The translations under genes were made by a program, and so were the position numbers. A stretch of DNA of 64,000 bases from Coriobacteriaceae bacterium. Lineage in GTDB: Bacteria; Actinomycetota; Coriobacteriia; Coriobacteriales; Coriobacteriaceae. Within the stretch, counting starts at the first letter, position 1. Each line of letters starts with the position of its first letter. Below, one piece after another: positions 57,164-64,000 of the stretch. The stretch covers positions 62,001 to 126,000 of the forward strand of contig CADFMD010000001.1 of assembly GCA_902835305.1 (NCBI GenBank), written 5' to 3'. The notes below the pieces were generated by a model. It made no database searches. It was given only the letters and a program-made list of their open reading frames with translations, and was not told the origin of the DNA.

Positions 57164-58543
57164 ATGGATACTCAGACCCCAACATATCCCGATGACGAGC
57201 TGACCGCAGCGCTTGCCGAGCATCTGGCGTCGCTCGATCGCGACGACAGCTATCGCGTGGAGCGTGTACTTAAGCGCTCGTCCGTTGAAACAACCGAGCT
57301 CGTGTACTTTGAAGGAACCGACGGTGGTTCGCTCGGCCCCTTTGTCCGTAAACGTATCGATGCTTCGGCTCAAATCGGCGGGGCATACGAGCGTCTGTTT
57401 GCCGCCCAGCGGGCGGGCGGGCGTTTTGAGCACCTGCCCAGAATCGTCGATTGTCGTCGTGTGGGCGACGAGCTCAACGTGGTTGTGGAATACATCGAAG
57501 GGGAGACGCTCGGGGCGCTGGTGGACCGTCTGGGAGCCACCCCCGATTATGCGCGTGAATTGTATCCTGTCCTATGCGATGCCGTGGGTGAGCTCCACGC
57601 CGGTTTTGCAATGGCGGGGGAGACGTCGGCGCCGGTGATCCATCGCGACCTCAAGCCATCGAATATCATCGTGACAGGTGCGAGCCGTACGCTCGATGAG
57701 GGCCTGACGTTTTCATCGCTGGTGATTATCGACTTGGGGATCGCGCGCGTATGGCGCGATGGCGCCGATGCCGACACCGTCAAGTTTGGCACGCGACCCT
57801 ATGCGCCGCCCGAGCAGTATGGGTTTGGGCAGACGAGTGTGCGCAGCGACGTCTACGCACTGGGCGCCCTGTTGTTCTTCTGCTTGACGGGAATCGACCC
57901 TAAACCAGGGCTCGACATGCGCGAGCAATGCGAGGCGCGTGGCATTCCCACTCCACTTGCCGATGTCATTTGCATGTCGATGGCGCTCGACCCGGCTAAG
58001 CGTTTTGCGAGTGCGGAAGCGTTGGGACGGGCGACGCGCGCGGCATACGATCTGAGTCGCCCCGTGCGGCCTCCTGCGCCTGCGCCTGTCCGTACTCCAG
58101 ACTCGGAGACGGTGTTGACGCCCCAAGGGCTCCAGAACCCCGCAGGGCTTCCTAGGCCTGCCGCCTCTGTTGCATGCGGTCTGCTCTCTCGCGTTCCGGA
58201 GTCTCTGGGGCGCATTTGGAATACGCTTGTCTGCTTCTCGCTACTTGTGTTCTTTGCCGGAAGTCACTTTGCCGTCTTTCACCCCACGGGAGCAAACCAA
58301 AGCTACCCGACGTGGCTTCTCATAATCGAGTATTTTTTCTTTGTCGATGGCCTTATGGTGCTTATGCATTTTGCGCTGCTCGATAAGCGCCGTCTTCGTC
58401 GGCGATTCGTACTGCTCGACAGCTATCGCGGCAAGAAACTCGCGAAACTCTGGCTCAAGGCATTGGGTGTGCTGCTCCTATGCATGATCGTCATAGTCGC
58501 GGTTGCCAATGCGACCGGCGTCGTCGATACCTCCGCCACCTAA
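57164..58543 (+). CDS. Membrane Ser/Thr protein kinase
   Basis: The 459-residue product has a Hanks-type kinase domain (residues about 25-290): Lys in FVRKRIDAS, catalytic loop IHRDLKPSNIIV, DLG in place of DFG (IIDLGIARVW), APE-like GTRPYAPPEQYGF and SDVYALGALLF. A Pro-rich linker leads to three transmembrane helices (about 345-365, 380-400, 430-450). The start at 57164 lies only 8 bases after a -10-like TATGAT, so a very short leader is possible. It likely acts with the upstream helix-turn-helix protein. Confidence 0.9.
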   Translation: MDTQTPTYPDDELTAALAEHLASLDRDDSYRVERVLKRSSVETTELVYFEGTDGGSLGPFVRKRIDASAQIGGAYERLFAAQRAGGRFEHLPRIVDCRRVGDELNVVVEYIEGETLGALVDRLGATPDYARELYPVLCDAVGELHAGFAMAGETSAPVIHRDLKPSNIIVTGASRTLDEGLTFSSLVIIDLGIARVWRDGADADTVKFGTRPYAPPEQYGFGQTSVRSDVYALGALLFFCLTGIDPKPGLDMREQCEARGIPTPLADVICMSMALDPAKRFASAEALGRATRAAYDLSRPVRPPAPAPVRTPDSETVLTPQGLQNPAGLPRPAASVACGLLSRVPESLGRIWNTLVCFSLLVFFAGSHFAVFHPTGANQSYPTWLLIIEYFFFVDGLMVLMHFALLDKRRLRRRFVLLDSYRGKKLAKLWLKALGVLLLCMIVIVAVANATGVVDTSAT

Positions 58544-58547
58544 AAGA

Positions 58548-58570
58548 AAAGGGCCCCATTGGGGCCCTTT
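58548..58570. terminator. Terminator between kinase gene and convergent cell-wall gene
   Basis: AAAGGGCCCC pairs perfectly with GGGGCCCTTT around a 2-base centre. It can work in both directions. Confidence 0.88.
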
Positions 58571-58580
58571 GCAGTTGCAC

Positions 58581-59714
58581 TTAGATGCGGTTCATCTGAG
58601 AGGCGACTTTGTTATACCAGTCCTGCCACGTGGGCGGGCAGTACTTTTTGGCCGCTGCCGGGGTAAGGGTGGAGCCGTAGTTGGCGCCCAGATAGGCAAC
58701 GTGAGCGGAGATGCCCTCGCTCCAGCTGCCAAAGCTGCGCCAACCGCCGCCACGGGCGCTCCAGCCCCAGGCGTTGTAAGAATTGGCGCAATAAGCACCC
58801 TTGGTGCTCTCGATGCAGGCGATGGCGGGGGACCAACGGGGGTCGACACCGGTATTCCAGGCGGCGACGGCAAAGTTATAGCCCTGGCCTGCCATGGGGG
58901 AGCCGGCGAGATAATTGTCGATGCGGCTCGTCCACTCATTAATGAACGAATCGTAATCGGAACTACCGGTATTGGAGTTGTTCACCGTGGTGTCTATGGT
59001 GGTGTTGGTGTTGGTGGCCTGGCTGCTGGAATTGCCGCCGCTTACGCCCTCGCCCGAGAGCTTCTCGGCGGCGGCGGCCTTATCGGCCTCAAGCTTGGCA
59101 AGCTCGGCGGCATTTTCCTGCTCGGCTTTTGCCTGCGCCTCGCTGCGGAGCTGCTGGGCCTGAGCCAACGCATCCTCGGCGTTTTTCTGCTCTGCCTCAA
59201 GCTGTGACTTGGCCTGCTGGAGCTCGGCCTTGTTCTGCTCGAGTTCGGTTTGCATATTATTGAGCTCTTCGATCTCGTCGACGCTCGAGCTCGTGATCTG
59301 GTTGGTGTATTTGCAGGTCGTGATGAACTCACCCAGGCTCTGCGCATTGACCAGGAAGCTCACGATGGGATTGGTGCCTTTCTGATACTTGTACAGATCG
59401 CGCATGGCGGAGCTTGCCTTGGCCTGCTGCTCGGGAAGTTTAGCCTCGATTTCCTCGATGCTTGCCTCATTGGAGTCAATCTGCTTTTGCAGGTCATCGA
59501 GTTTGGTGCGGGCGTCGTTGTAGGCGCTCGTGGCGGCTTCGATCTTCTGCTGGGCTGCGGAAAGCTGGTCCTGCGTTGCCTGCGAGGCGGCATACGCCGC
59601 AACGGGGGAGAGCATCGGCGTGGCCGTCAGCGCAACGGCGAGCGCGGCGCTCGTGATGATACGAGCCGGCTTCGACGCAATGAGCGCTGCGGTGCGATGA
59701 TTCGAATGCTGCAT
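58581..59714 (-). CDS. Secreted coiled-coil cell-wall protein with lysozyme-like C-terminal domain
   Basis: The 377-residue protein starts at 59714 (AGAGGGACTGG upstream) with a signal peptide ending near AYA. Residues 45-220 form a long coiled coil of the PcsB/NlpC-associated type (ALAQAQQLRSEAQAKAEQEN). After a Ser/Thr/Asn linker, the last 120 residues (YNFAVAAWNTGVDPRWSPAI; NAWGWSARGGGWRSFGSWSE) resemble glucosaminidase- or transglycosylase-like domains, with a Glu in ACIESTKGAY as a possible catalytic acid. It probably trims peptidoglycan at division. Confidence 0.85.
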   Translation of the reverse strand: MQHSNHRTAALIASKPARIITSAALAVALTATPMLSPVAAYAASQATQDQLSAAQQKIEAATSAYNDARTKLDDLQKQIDSNEASIEEIEAKLPEQQAKASSAMRDLYKYQKGTNPIVSFLVNAQSLGEFITTCKYTNQITSSSVDEIEELNNMQTELEQNKAELQQAKSQLEAEQKNAEDALAQAQQLRSEAQAKAEQENAAELAKLEADKAAAAEKLSGEGVSGGNSSSQATNTNTTIDTTVNNSNTGSSDYDSFINEWTSRIDNYLAGSPMAGQGYNFAVAAWNTGVDPRWSPAIACIESTKGAYCANSYNAWGWSARGGGWRSFGSWSEGISAHVAYLGANYGSTLTPAAAKKYCPPTWQDWYNKVASQMNRI

Positions 59715-60108
59715 CCAGTCCCTCTGCAATCAATCGTAGGTTATGGTTCGAACGGTATTCTACTACTGCTTTCGACCTCAACTTGAACCTTAAAGGTTCC
59801 AAAGGGTCAAGTTGAACTTGAGGCTTTGGCTTTGACCTGCAGTTATGATGAATTGTTGAGAAACCATAGAGTTCAACTTTAACGTTACGGAACCCTGTCG
59901 AGAGGGTTTTTGTTTATCAAAAGTCGCCTCATGTGGGGTTTTGCAACTACAGGGTCCCATCACAGCGAGGGCGGATTTCATGCTGGACGATTACGTCGAT
60001 TGCCATAGATACGGTGGAGCTTTGGGCGCCGGCGGCTTGGCACGCTAGAATAAATCAGTTGCGCAAAGACCGCCCCGTTGTGTGGGCAGTTCATGATAGG
60101 AAGTTTCC
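59715..60108. other. Divergent intergenic region with palindromes and a possible short transcript
   Basis: This 394-base region contains nested palindromes (GAACCTTAAAGGTTC; GTCAAGTTGAACTTGAGG, close to SoxR/MerR-type sites) at 59776-59822. A plus-strand promoter-like pair, TTGAGG and TATGAT (59819-59849), has a 19-base spacer, as for MerR-controlled promoters. A small terminator follows at 59891-59911. The rest up to the ATP-grasp gene shows nothing else. Confidence 0.45.
59891..59911 (+). terminator. Small terminator in the ATP-grasp gene leader
   Basis: AACCCT pairs with AGGGTT around GTCGAG, followed by TTT. It would end a transcript of about 60 bases from the promoter at 59819-59849. 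Confidence 0.55.
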
Positions 60109-61365
60109 ATGGCATTGCAGTTTACAGAGCGCGAGTTCATTCCCGTGCTGCTCGGTGGCGACATCAACGCCTATTCGGTGGCGCGCGCCTTCTATGAGGA
60201 GTACCAGGTCAAGAGTCTGGTCTTTGGCAAGTACCAGACGGGTCCCGCGTACCGCAGCCAGATTATCGACTACACGCCCAACGTGGATATCGATACCATG
60301 CCTGTGATGCTCAGGACCGTCAACGGCATTGCCCAAGCGCATGCCGATAAGACGATTGTCCTTGTGGGCTGTGGCGATAACTATGTTGCCCTCGTGGCTC
60401 AGGCCAAGGATGCCCATGAGTTGGCGGATAACATCGTCGCGCCTTACGCTCCCTATAGCATGCTTGAGCAATGTCAGAAGAAGGAGATCTTCTACGAGCT
60501 GTGCGAGAAGCACGGCGTGCCCTATCCGCATACCTTTACCTTCACCATGGCGATGCTGAACGCCCAAGGCGAGGCACCTGCCGAAGTGCTCGACCAGATT
60601 GACTTCCCCTACCCGATGATCCTGAAGCCTTCTGACGGCATCATGTGGTGGCAGCACGAGTTCGAGGGCCAGAAAAAGGCCTATGAGATTGCCGACCGTG
60701 CCGAGCTGGAACAGGTCATTCGCGACTCGTATGCCAGCGGCTACACCGACGACCTGATCTTGCAGGATCGCGTGCCCGGCAATGACGAGTGCATGCGCGT
60801 GCTCACCAGTTATTCCGACCGCAACGGCAAGGTGCGCATGATGTGCCTGGGTCACGTGCTGCTCGAGGAGCATCAGCCTCACGGTGTCGGCAACCACGCC
60901 TGTATCATCACCGAGCCCAATGACGAGCTCATGGGCGGCGTGCGCAAGTTGCTCGAGGACCTTCACTTTGTGGGCTATTCCAACTTTGACGTTAAGTACG
61001 ACGAGCGCGACGGCTCGTTTAAGTTCTTCGATTTCAACACGCGCCAAGGTCGCAGCAACTACTACGTCACTAACAGCGGCTTTAACGTTGCCAAGTATGT
61101 GGTGGACGAGTATGTGTTCAACCGCCCGTTTGAGCCGGAGTTTGTGACGGCGCAGGACGAGGCGCTGTGGATGGTCGTCCCCATGGGCGTCGTCGACAAG
61201 TACGTCAAGGATCCCGAGCTGCGCGCTAAGGTGCATCGCCTGGACAAGGAAGGCAAGGGCGCCGACCCTTCGTTTATGAAGGGCGACTTTGTCTTTAACC
61301 GCTGGCTGCGCATGTGGCACACCAAGCTGCGCCACTTTAAGCTGTTCAAGACGTATTACAAGTAG
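60109..61365 (+). CDS. ATP-grasp carboxylate-amine ligase (D-aspartate ligase-like)
   Basis: The 418-residue protein has an N-terminal Rossmann-like start (FIPVLLGGDINAYSVARAFY), an ATP-binding core (FPYPMILKPSDGIMWW; LILQDRVPGNDECMRVLTSY) and a late acidic metal block (FKFFDFNTRQGRSNYYV). ATP-grasp enzymes of this shape join a carboxylate to an amine, for example D-aspartate to the peptidoglycan stem. An Asp/Glu racemase gene follows, which fits a D-Asp substrate. The assignment is inferred from fold and neighbour. GATAGGAAGTTTCC precedes the ATG. Confidence 0.82.
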   Translation: MALQFTEREFIPVLLGGDINAYSVARAFYEEYQVKSLVFGKYQTGPAYRSQIIDYTPNVDIDTMPVMLRTVNGIAQAHADKTIVLVGCGDNYVALVAQAKDAHELADNIVAPYAPYSMLEQCQKKEIFYELCEKHGVPYPHTFTFTMAMLNAQGEAPAEVLDQIDFPYPMILKPSDGIMWWQHEFEGQKKAYEIADRAELEQVIRDSYASGYTDDLILQDRVPGNDECMRVLTSYSDRNGKVRMMCLGHVLLEEHQPHGVGNHACIITEPNDELMGGVRKLLEDLHFVGYSNFDVKYDERDGSFKFFDFNTRQGRSNYYVTNSGFNVAKYVVDEYVFNRPFEPEFVTAQDEALWMVVPMGVVDKYVKDPELRAKVHRLDKEGKGADPSFMKGDFVFNRWLRMWHTKLRHFKLFKTYYK

Positions 61366-61449
61366 ATGAGTGCGGCGCCCGTCCGGTTTACATCGGGCGG
61401 GCGCGGGTATGATACGCGCAATTGCGCAAGCGTCACCAAGGAGGCGGCG

Positions 61450-62196
61450 ATGGAAAAGCTGGGAGTTATCGGCGGCATGGGCGCCGAGGCCACGTCGTAT
61501 TACTACGACCAGGTAGTGCGTCATACGGCTGCTGCCTGCGATCAGGATCATATCGACATGGTGGTGCTCTCCAAGTCGACCATGCCCGACCGCACGCTGG
61601 CCATTAAGACTGGCGAGCACGCCAAGCTGCTGGCGACCATGAAAGAGTGTGCCCAGGCACTCGAGTCGCTGGGCTGTGCGCACATTGCCATTCCCTGCAA
61701 CACGTCACACTACTTCTACGACCAGATCCAGTCGTTTACGAAGGTGCCGATTATCCACATGCCGCGTGAGTCGGTGCGCTATGCCCTTGCGGGCGCGGTG
61801 ATGGGGGAGTGCGAGTTCGACCCCAACCTGAGCATGCCGGCCGAGCTGGTGCGCAAGATTGGCATCATGGGCACCGACGGAACCGTGGGCGCGGGCGTCT
61901 ACGGCCGCGAATGCGAGGCTGCGGGTGTTGAGGTCGTCTATCCCAGCGAGAAACGTCAGAACGATGTGATGTCGCTTATCTACGATGATGTGAAAGCCGG
62001 ACGTGAGCCCGATATGGATAAGTTCGACCGCGTGATGTGGGAGTTCGCCCGTAGCGGCTGCGACCGTGTCATTCTGGCCTGCACCGAGCTATCGGTGCTG
62101 CAGAAGTATCGAGAGATGCCCGAGATCACCCTCGATGCTATGGATGTCCTGGTGCGCGAATCCATCATCCGCAGCGGCGTCCCCTACCGCCTCTAG
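61450..62196 (+). CDS. Aspartate/glutamate racemase family protein
   Basis: The 248-residue racemase starts at 61450 behind AAGGAGGCGGCG. Both catalytic Cys motifs are visible, IAIPCNTSHYFYD and VILACTELSVLQ, with the nucleotide-like start GVIGGMGAEATSYYYD. The wording is closer to aspartate than to glutamate racemase. It would supply D-aspartate, perhaps to the ATP-grasp ligase encoded 84 bases upstream. Confidence 0.88.
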   Translation: MEKLGVIGGMGAEATSYYYDQVVRHTAAACDQDHIDMVVLSKSTMPDRTLAIKTGEHAKLLATMKECAQALESLGCAHIAIPCNTSHYFYDQIQSFTKVPIIHMPRESVRYALAGAVMGECEFDPNLSMPAELVRKIGIMGTDGTVGAGVYGRECEAAGVEVVYPSEKRQNDVMSLIYDDVKAGREPDMDKFDRVMWEFARSGCDRVILACTELSVLQKYREMPEITLDAMDVLVRESIIRSGVPYRL

Positions 62197-62206
62197 CTTC
62201 CGACCC

Positions 62207-62237
62207 GTCAAAAAGGGACAGGTTTATTTTGGTAGGT
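62207..62237 (+). repeat. Dispersed repeat, family A, copy 4
   Basis: It contains AAAAAGGGACAGGTTTATTT and then TGGTAGGT. It is nearly identical to the inverted copy at 14471-14503, about 48 kb away. Confidence 0.8.
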
Positions 62238-62255
62238 TTTACCTGGTGAAACAAT

Positions 62256-62293
62256 AAAGGCCTCGGCTCGTTTGGTGCGAGCCGAGGCCTTTT
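62256..62293. terminator. Bidirectional terminator before the ECF operon end
   Basis: AAAGGCCTCGGCTCG pairs perfectly with CGAGCCGAGGCCTTT around a 7-base loop, with T on both sides. Confidence 0.93.
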
Positions 62294-62321
62294 GCGTTGG
62301 GCGGTTGCTGTCGGTGGCGAA

Positions 62322-63068
62322 CTAGAACAGGAAGCCGATGGCGATGAGGGCGATGCTGACGATGAGTACGGCGATGTCCAGGCCCTTGATGGGGTAGCGC
62401 TTGTACGAGCTGGCGCGCGTGCGCAGATAGAAGCCGCGCTGTTCTGCCGCCAAGGCCGTGGCATCGGTCTTGCCCACGCTCGAGATGAGCAGCGGCACAC
62501 ACAGTGGCAACATGAGCTTAAGCTTCTTGATAGGGTTCTTGGTGTCGTACTCGACGCCGCGCGTGGTCTGCGCTTCCATGATGGCGTTCATCTCCTGACC
62601 AAACACCGGCACAAAGCGCAGTGCCGTGGTAAAGGTGAAGGCATAGCGATACGGTACGTGCAGCACCTCGACGCAGGCGTTGGCAAGGTCGTTGAGCTTG
62701 GTCACCATGAGCATGAGGATGAGCGGTAACGCCACACCCAGCAGGCGCAGACAGGCCTTCGATCCTGTGATGAGGCCCGTGTCGGTGATAAAGCCCCACA
62801 CAACGTTGCCATCGCGCATAAAGGCCAGCTGGAGCACCAGCATGATAAGCGCGAGCGGAATCAGCAACTTGAGCAGCGAGAACAGACGGTCGACGACACC
62901 GGCATAGGCGCCCAGCGCAAGGGTGAGCACCAAAAAGCCCAGCAGCGCCACGTAGGTGTCGGACAAGAAGATGCCGACGATGATGGCGGCGGCGAGGCCC
63001 AGTTTGACGACGGGGTTCAGGCGATGCAGCAGCGTATCGCCCGGCATGTAGTCGATGACGTTAACCAC
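62322..63068 (-). CDS. ecfT: ECF transporter transmembrane component EcfT
   Basis: The roughly 248-residue membrane protein has five or six helices and the coupling motifs of EcfT: an Ala-Arg-Gly-like AAEQRGFYLRTRASS and MEAQTTRGVEYD with TRG in place of ARG. It transmits ATP hydrolysis from EcfA to the vitamin-binding S component. I prefer the GTG at 63068, which overlaps the ATPase stop and has AAGGAG upstream. An ATG at 63101 is also open. No S component gene is in view. Confidence 0.88.
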   Translation of the reverse strand: MVNVIDYMPGDTLLHRLNPVVKLGLAAAIIVGIFLSDTYVALLGFLVLTLALGAYAGVVDRLFSLLKLLIPLALIMLVLQLAFMRDGNVVWGFITDTGLITGSKACLRLLGVALPLILMLMVTKLNDLANACVEVLHVPYRYAFTFTTALRFVPVFGQEMNAIMEAQTTRGVEYDTKNPIKKLKLMLPLCVPLLISSVGKTDATALAAEQRGFYLRTRASSYKRYPIKGLDIAVLIVSIALIAIGFLF

Positions 63069-64000
63069 GGCGGACCATCTCCTTGGTAATGCGAACGACA
63101 TCGCTGACCTCGCTCACCTGCGCAAAAGCGGGCGAGACGGAAGATGCCAGACGGCGCGAGAGTTCAATAACCTGGGGAGGCTCCACGTAGGCACGCCGCA
63201 TGAGATCGATGTTCGAGAATAGCTCGTGCGTGCGGCCGCGGTCGAGGATGCGACCGTCGGCCATTACTACGATACGCTCGGCAAAGTCGGAAACAACTTC
63301 CATATCGTGGCAGACCATGATAACGGCGCAGCCGCGCTCGGCCATGGTGCGCACCGTTTCCATGACGGTCATGCACTCGCGGTAATCAAGGCCGCTCGTG
63401 GGCTCGTCGAGCACGACGATCTTGGGCTCAACAACTACGACGGAGGCAAGCGCCACCATTTGTCGCTGGCCGCGCGAAAGCGAGAAAGGTGCCTCATCGG
63501 CAGGCAGGCCAAAGCGGTCGATAACAAGTTGAGCACGACGCAGAGCCTCGGCACGGTCGATGCCGGCAAGCTCCAGGCCAAAAGCGACCTCGTCGAGTAC
63601 GGTATCCTTGCAGATCTGGCGGTCGGGGTTTTGGAAGAGGGTTGCGACTTCGCGGGCGATGCGGCTCGTGGGAACGGCCGCGGTATCCAGTCCCGTGACG
63701 CGCACGCTGCCCGAGGCGGGCTTGAGCAGGCCTGTGAGCAGCTTGGTGAGCGTGGTCTTGCCGGCACCGTTTTGGCCGACGATGCCCACGAGCTCGCCGG
63801 GATAGAGCGTCAGGTTGAGGTCGTGTACGGCGGCGCCGCCATTGGGATAGGCAAACTCAACATGGTCGAAGGTGAGTACGGGTTCGGCGTCCTTGGCATG
63901 AGGGCGCAACGACGGTGCATGCGGGGAGCCGGCGGGCGCCTGGGCTTCGCTGGCCGCGCGTGCGGGGTCGACGATGCCCGAAATCAGGCGCTCGGCCTCA
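63061..64000 (-). CDS. ECF transporter ATP-binding protein, C-terminal part (cut by window edge)
   Basis: An EcfA/CbiO-type ATPase has Walker A VGQNGAGKTTLTKLL, Q-loop LFQNPDRQI, signature LSRGQRQMVALA and Walker B IVVLDEPTSGLD. The frame continues without stop to the window end, where EAERLISGIVDPARAASEAQ reads like a linker after another ABC domain. The gene is therefore probably a double ATPase (EcfA1-EcfA2 fusion) and only its second half is seen. It overlaps the ecfT start. The vitamin carried is unknown. Confidence 0.88.
   Translation of the reverse strand, partial: EAERLISGIVDPARAASEAQAPAGSPHAPSLRPHAKDAEPVLTFDHVEFAYPNGGAAVHDLNLTLYPGELVGIVGQNGAGKTTLTKLLTGLLKPASGSVRVTGLDTAAVPTSRIAREVATLFQNPDRQICKDTVLDEVAFGLELAGIDRAEALRRAQLVIDRFGLPADEAPFSLSRGQRQMVALASVVVVEPKIVVLDEPTSGLDYRECMTVMETVRTMAERGCAVIMVCHDMEVVSDFAERIVVMADGRILDRGRTHELFSNIDLMRRAYVEPPQVIELSRRLASSVSPAFAQVSEVSDVVRITKEMVRRG

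Noticed and set aside
1..64000. CRISPR array, tRNA or rRNA genes, transposase or integrase
   Set aside because: I looked for evenly spaced direct repeats, tRNA-like cloverleaf ends and recombinase motifs and recognised none.

Overview
The window is a chromosomal piece of a high-GC, Gram-positive, fermentative gut bacterium, most likely a Collinsella or close relative in the Coriobacteriia. I judge this from the codon use, the gene content (DUF3793 protein plus flavodoxin, YolD-like protein plus Y-family polymerase, galactitol-type PTS, L-lactate dehydrogenase, DapH-type lysine pathway) and the general look of the proteins. No similarity search was run. Genes lie on both strands in short operons, and many are closed by clear intrinsic terminators.

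Layout. 1-6.6 kb holds metabolic and repair genes: the end of an O-acetylhomoserine sulfhydrylase, a ketopantoate reductase-like enzyme, a cyclase-family hydrolase, a ferredoxin-type aldo/keto reductase and endonuclease IV. 6.7-9.9 kb is a polar amino acid ABC importer (lipoprotein, permease with an extracytoplasmic domain, ATPase). 10-11.7 kb is a metal-linked divergent locus (flavodoxin and DUF3793 against an HMA-domain protein with a CsoR-like operator). 11.7-13.7 kb is a YolD-like/Y-family polymerase pair behind a LexA-type box. 14.6-19.9 kb is pgi followed by a small insertion carrying a TraG/VirD4-like ATPase, a ClpP-like peptidase and an unknown gene. It is bounded by a second copy of the pgi 3' end and its terminator. 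20-23.4 kb carries deoC, two HAD phosphatases and a PfkB kinase, then a 228-bp inverted-repeat element, TatD and TcdA.

25.3-26.7 kb contains what I read as a type I toxin-antitoxin locus: a 28-residue hydrophobic peptide with a LexA-type box upstream, faced by a short RNA with its own promoter and a terminator hairpin that overlaps the peptide's stop codon. Beside it is an SdpR/SdpI-like pair. 26.9-28.6 kb is ettA. 28.7-37.3 kb is accessory: an AT-rich Tat-exported cysteine-peptidase-like protein with a lipoprotein, two low-complexity or membrane proteins of host composition, and an AT-rich operon encoding a DUF2087 protein, an MFS transporter, a B12-type radical SAM enzyme and a 36-residue acidic peptide. 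That operon looks like an undescribed RiPP-type pathway and is the most novel system here.

37.4-44.3 kb is housekeeping (nadE, an aminotransferase, ldh, a DUF2974 lipase-like protein flanked by inverted repeats, a nucleoid-associated protein). 44.6-50.1 kb is a sugar operon (GntR regulator, class II aldolase, PTS IIB and IIC, FGGY kinase, PTS IIA). 50.3-54.3 kb is the lysine/DAP operon, dapH-dapB-(lysA-dapA in one reading frame), under a lysine riboswitch, with an M20 amidohydrolase transcribed divergently. 55.7-58.5 kb has small membrane proteins and a helix-turn-helix/protein-kinase pair. 58.6-62.2 kb has a secreted coiled-coil cell-wall protein, an ATP-grasp ligase and an Asp/Glu racemase. 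The window ends in an ECF transporter (EcfT and part of a double ATPase).

Several short repeat families are scattered between genes. No rRNA, tRNA, CRISPR array or transposase was recognised.
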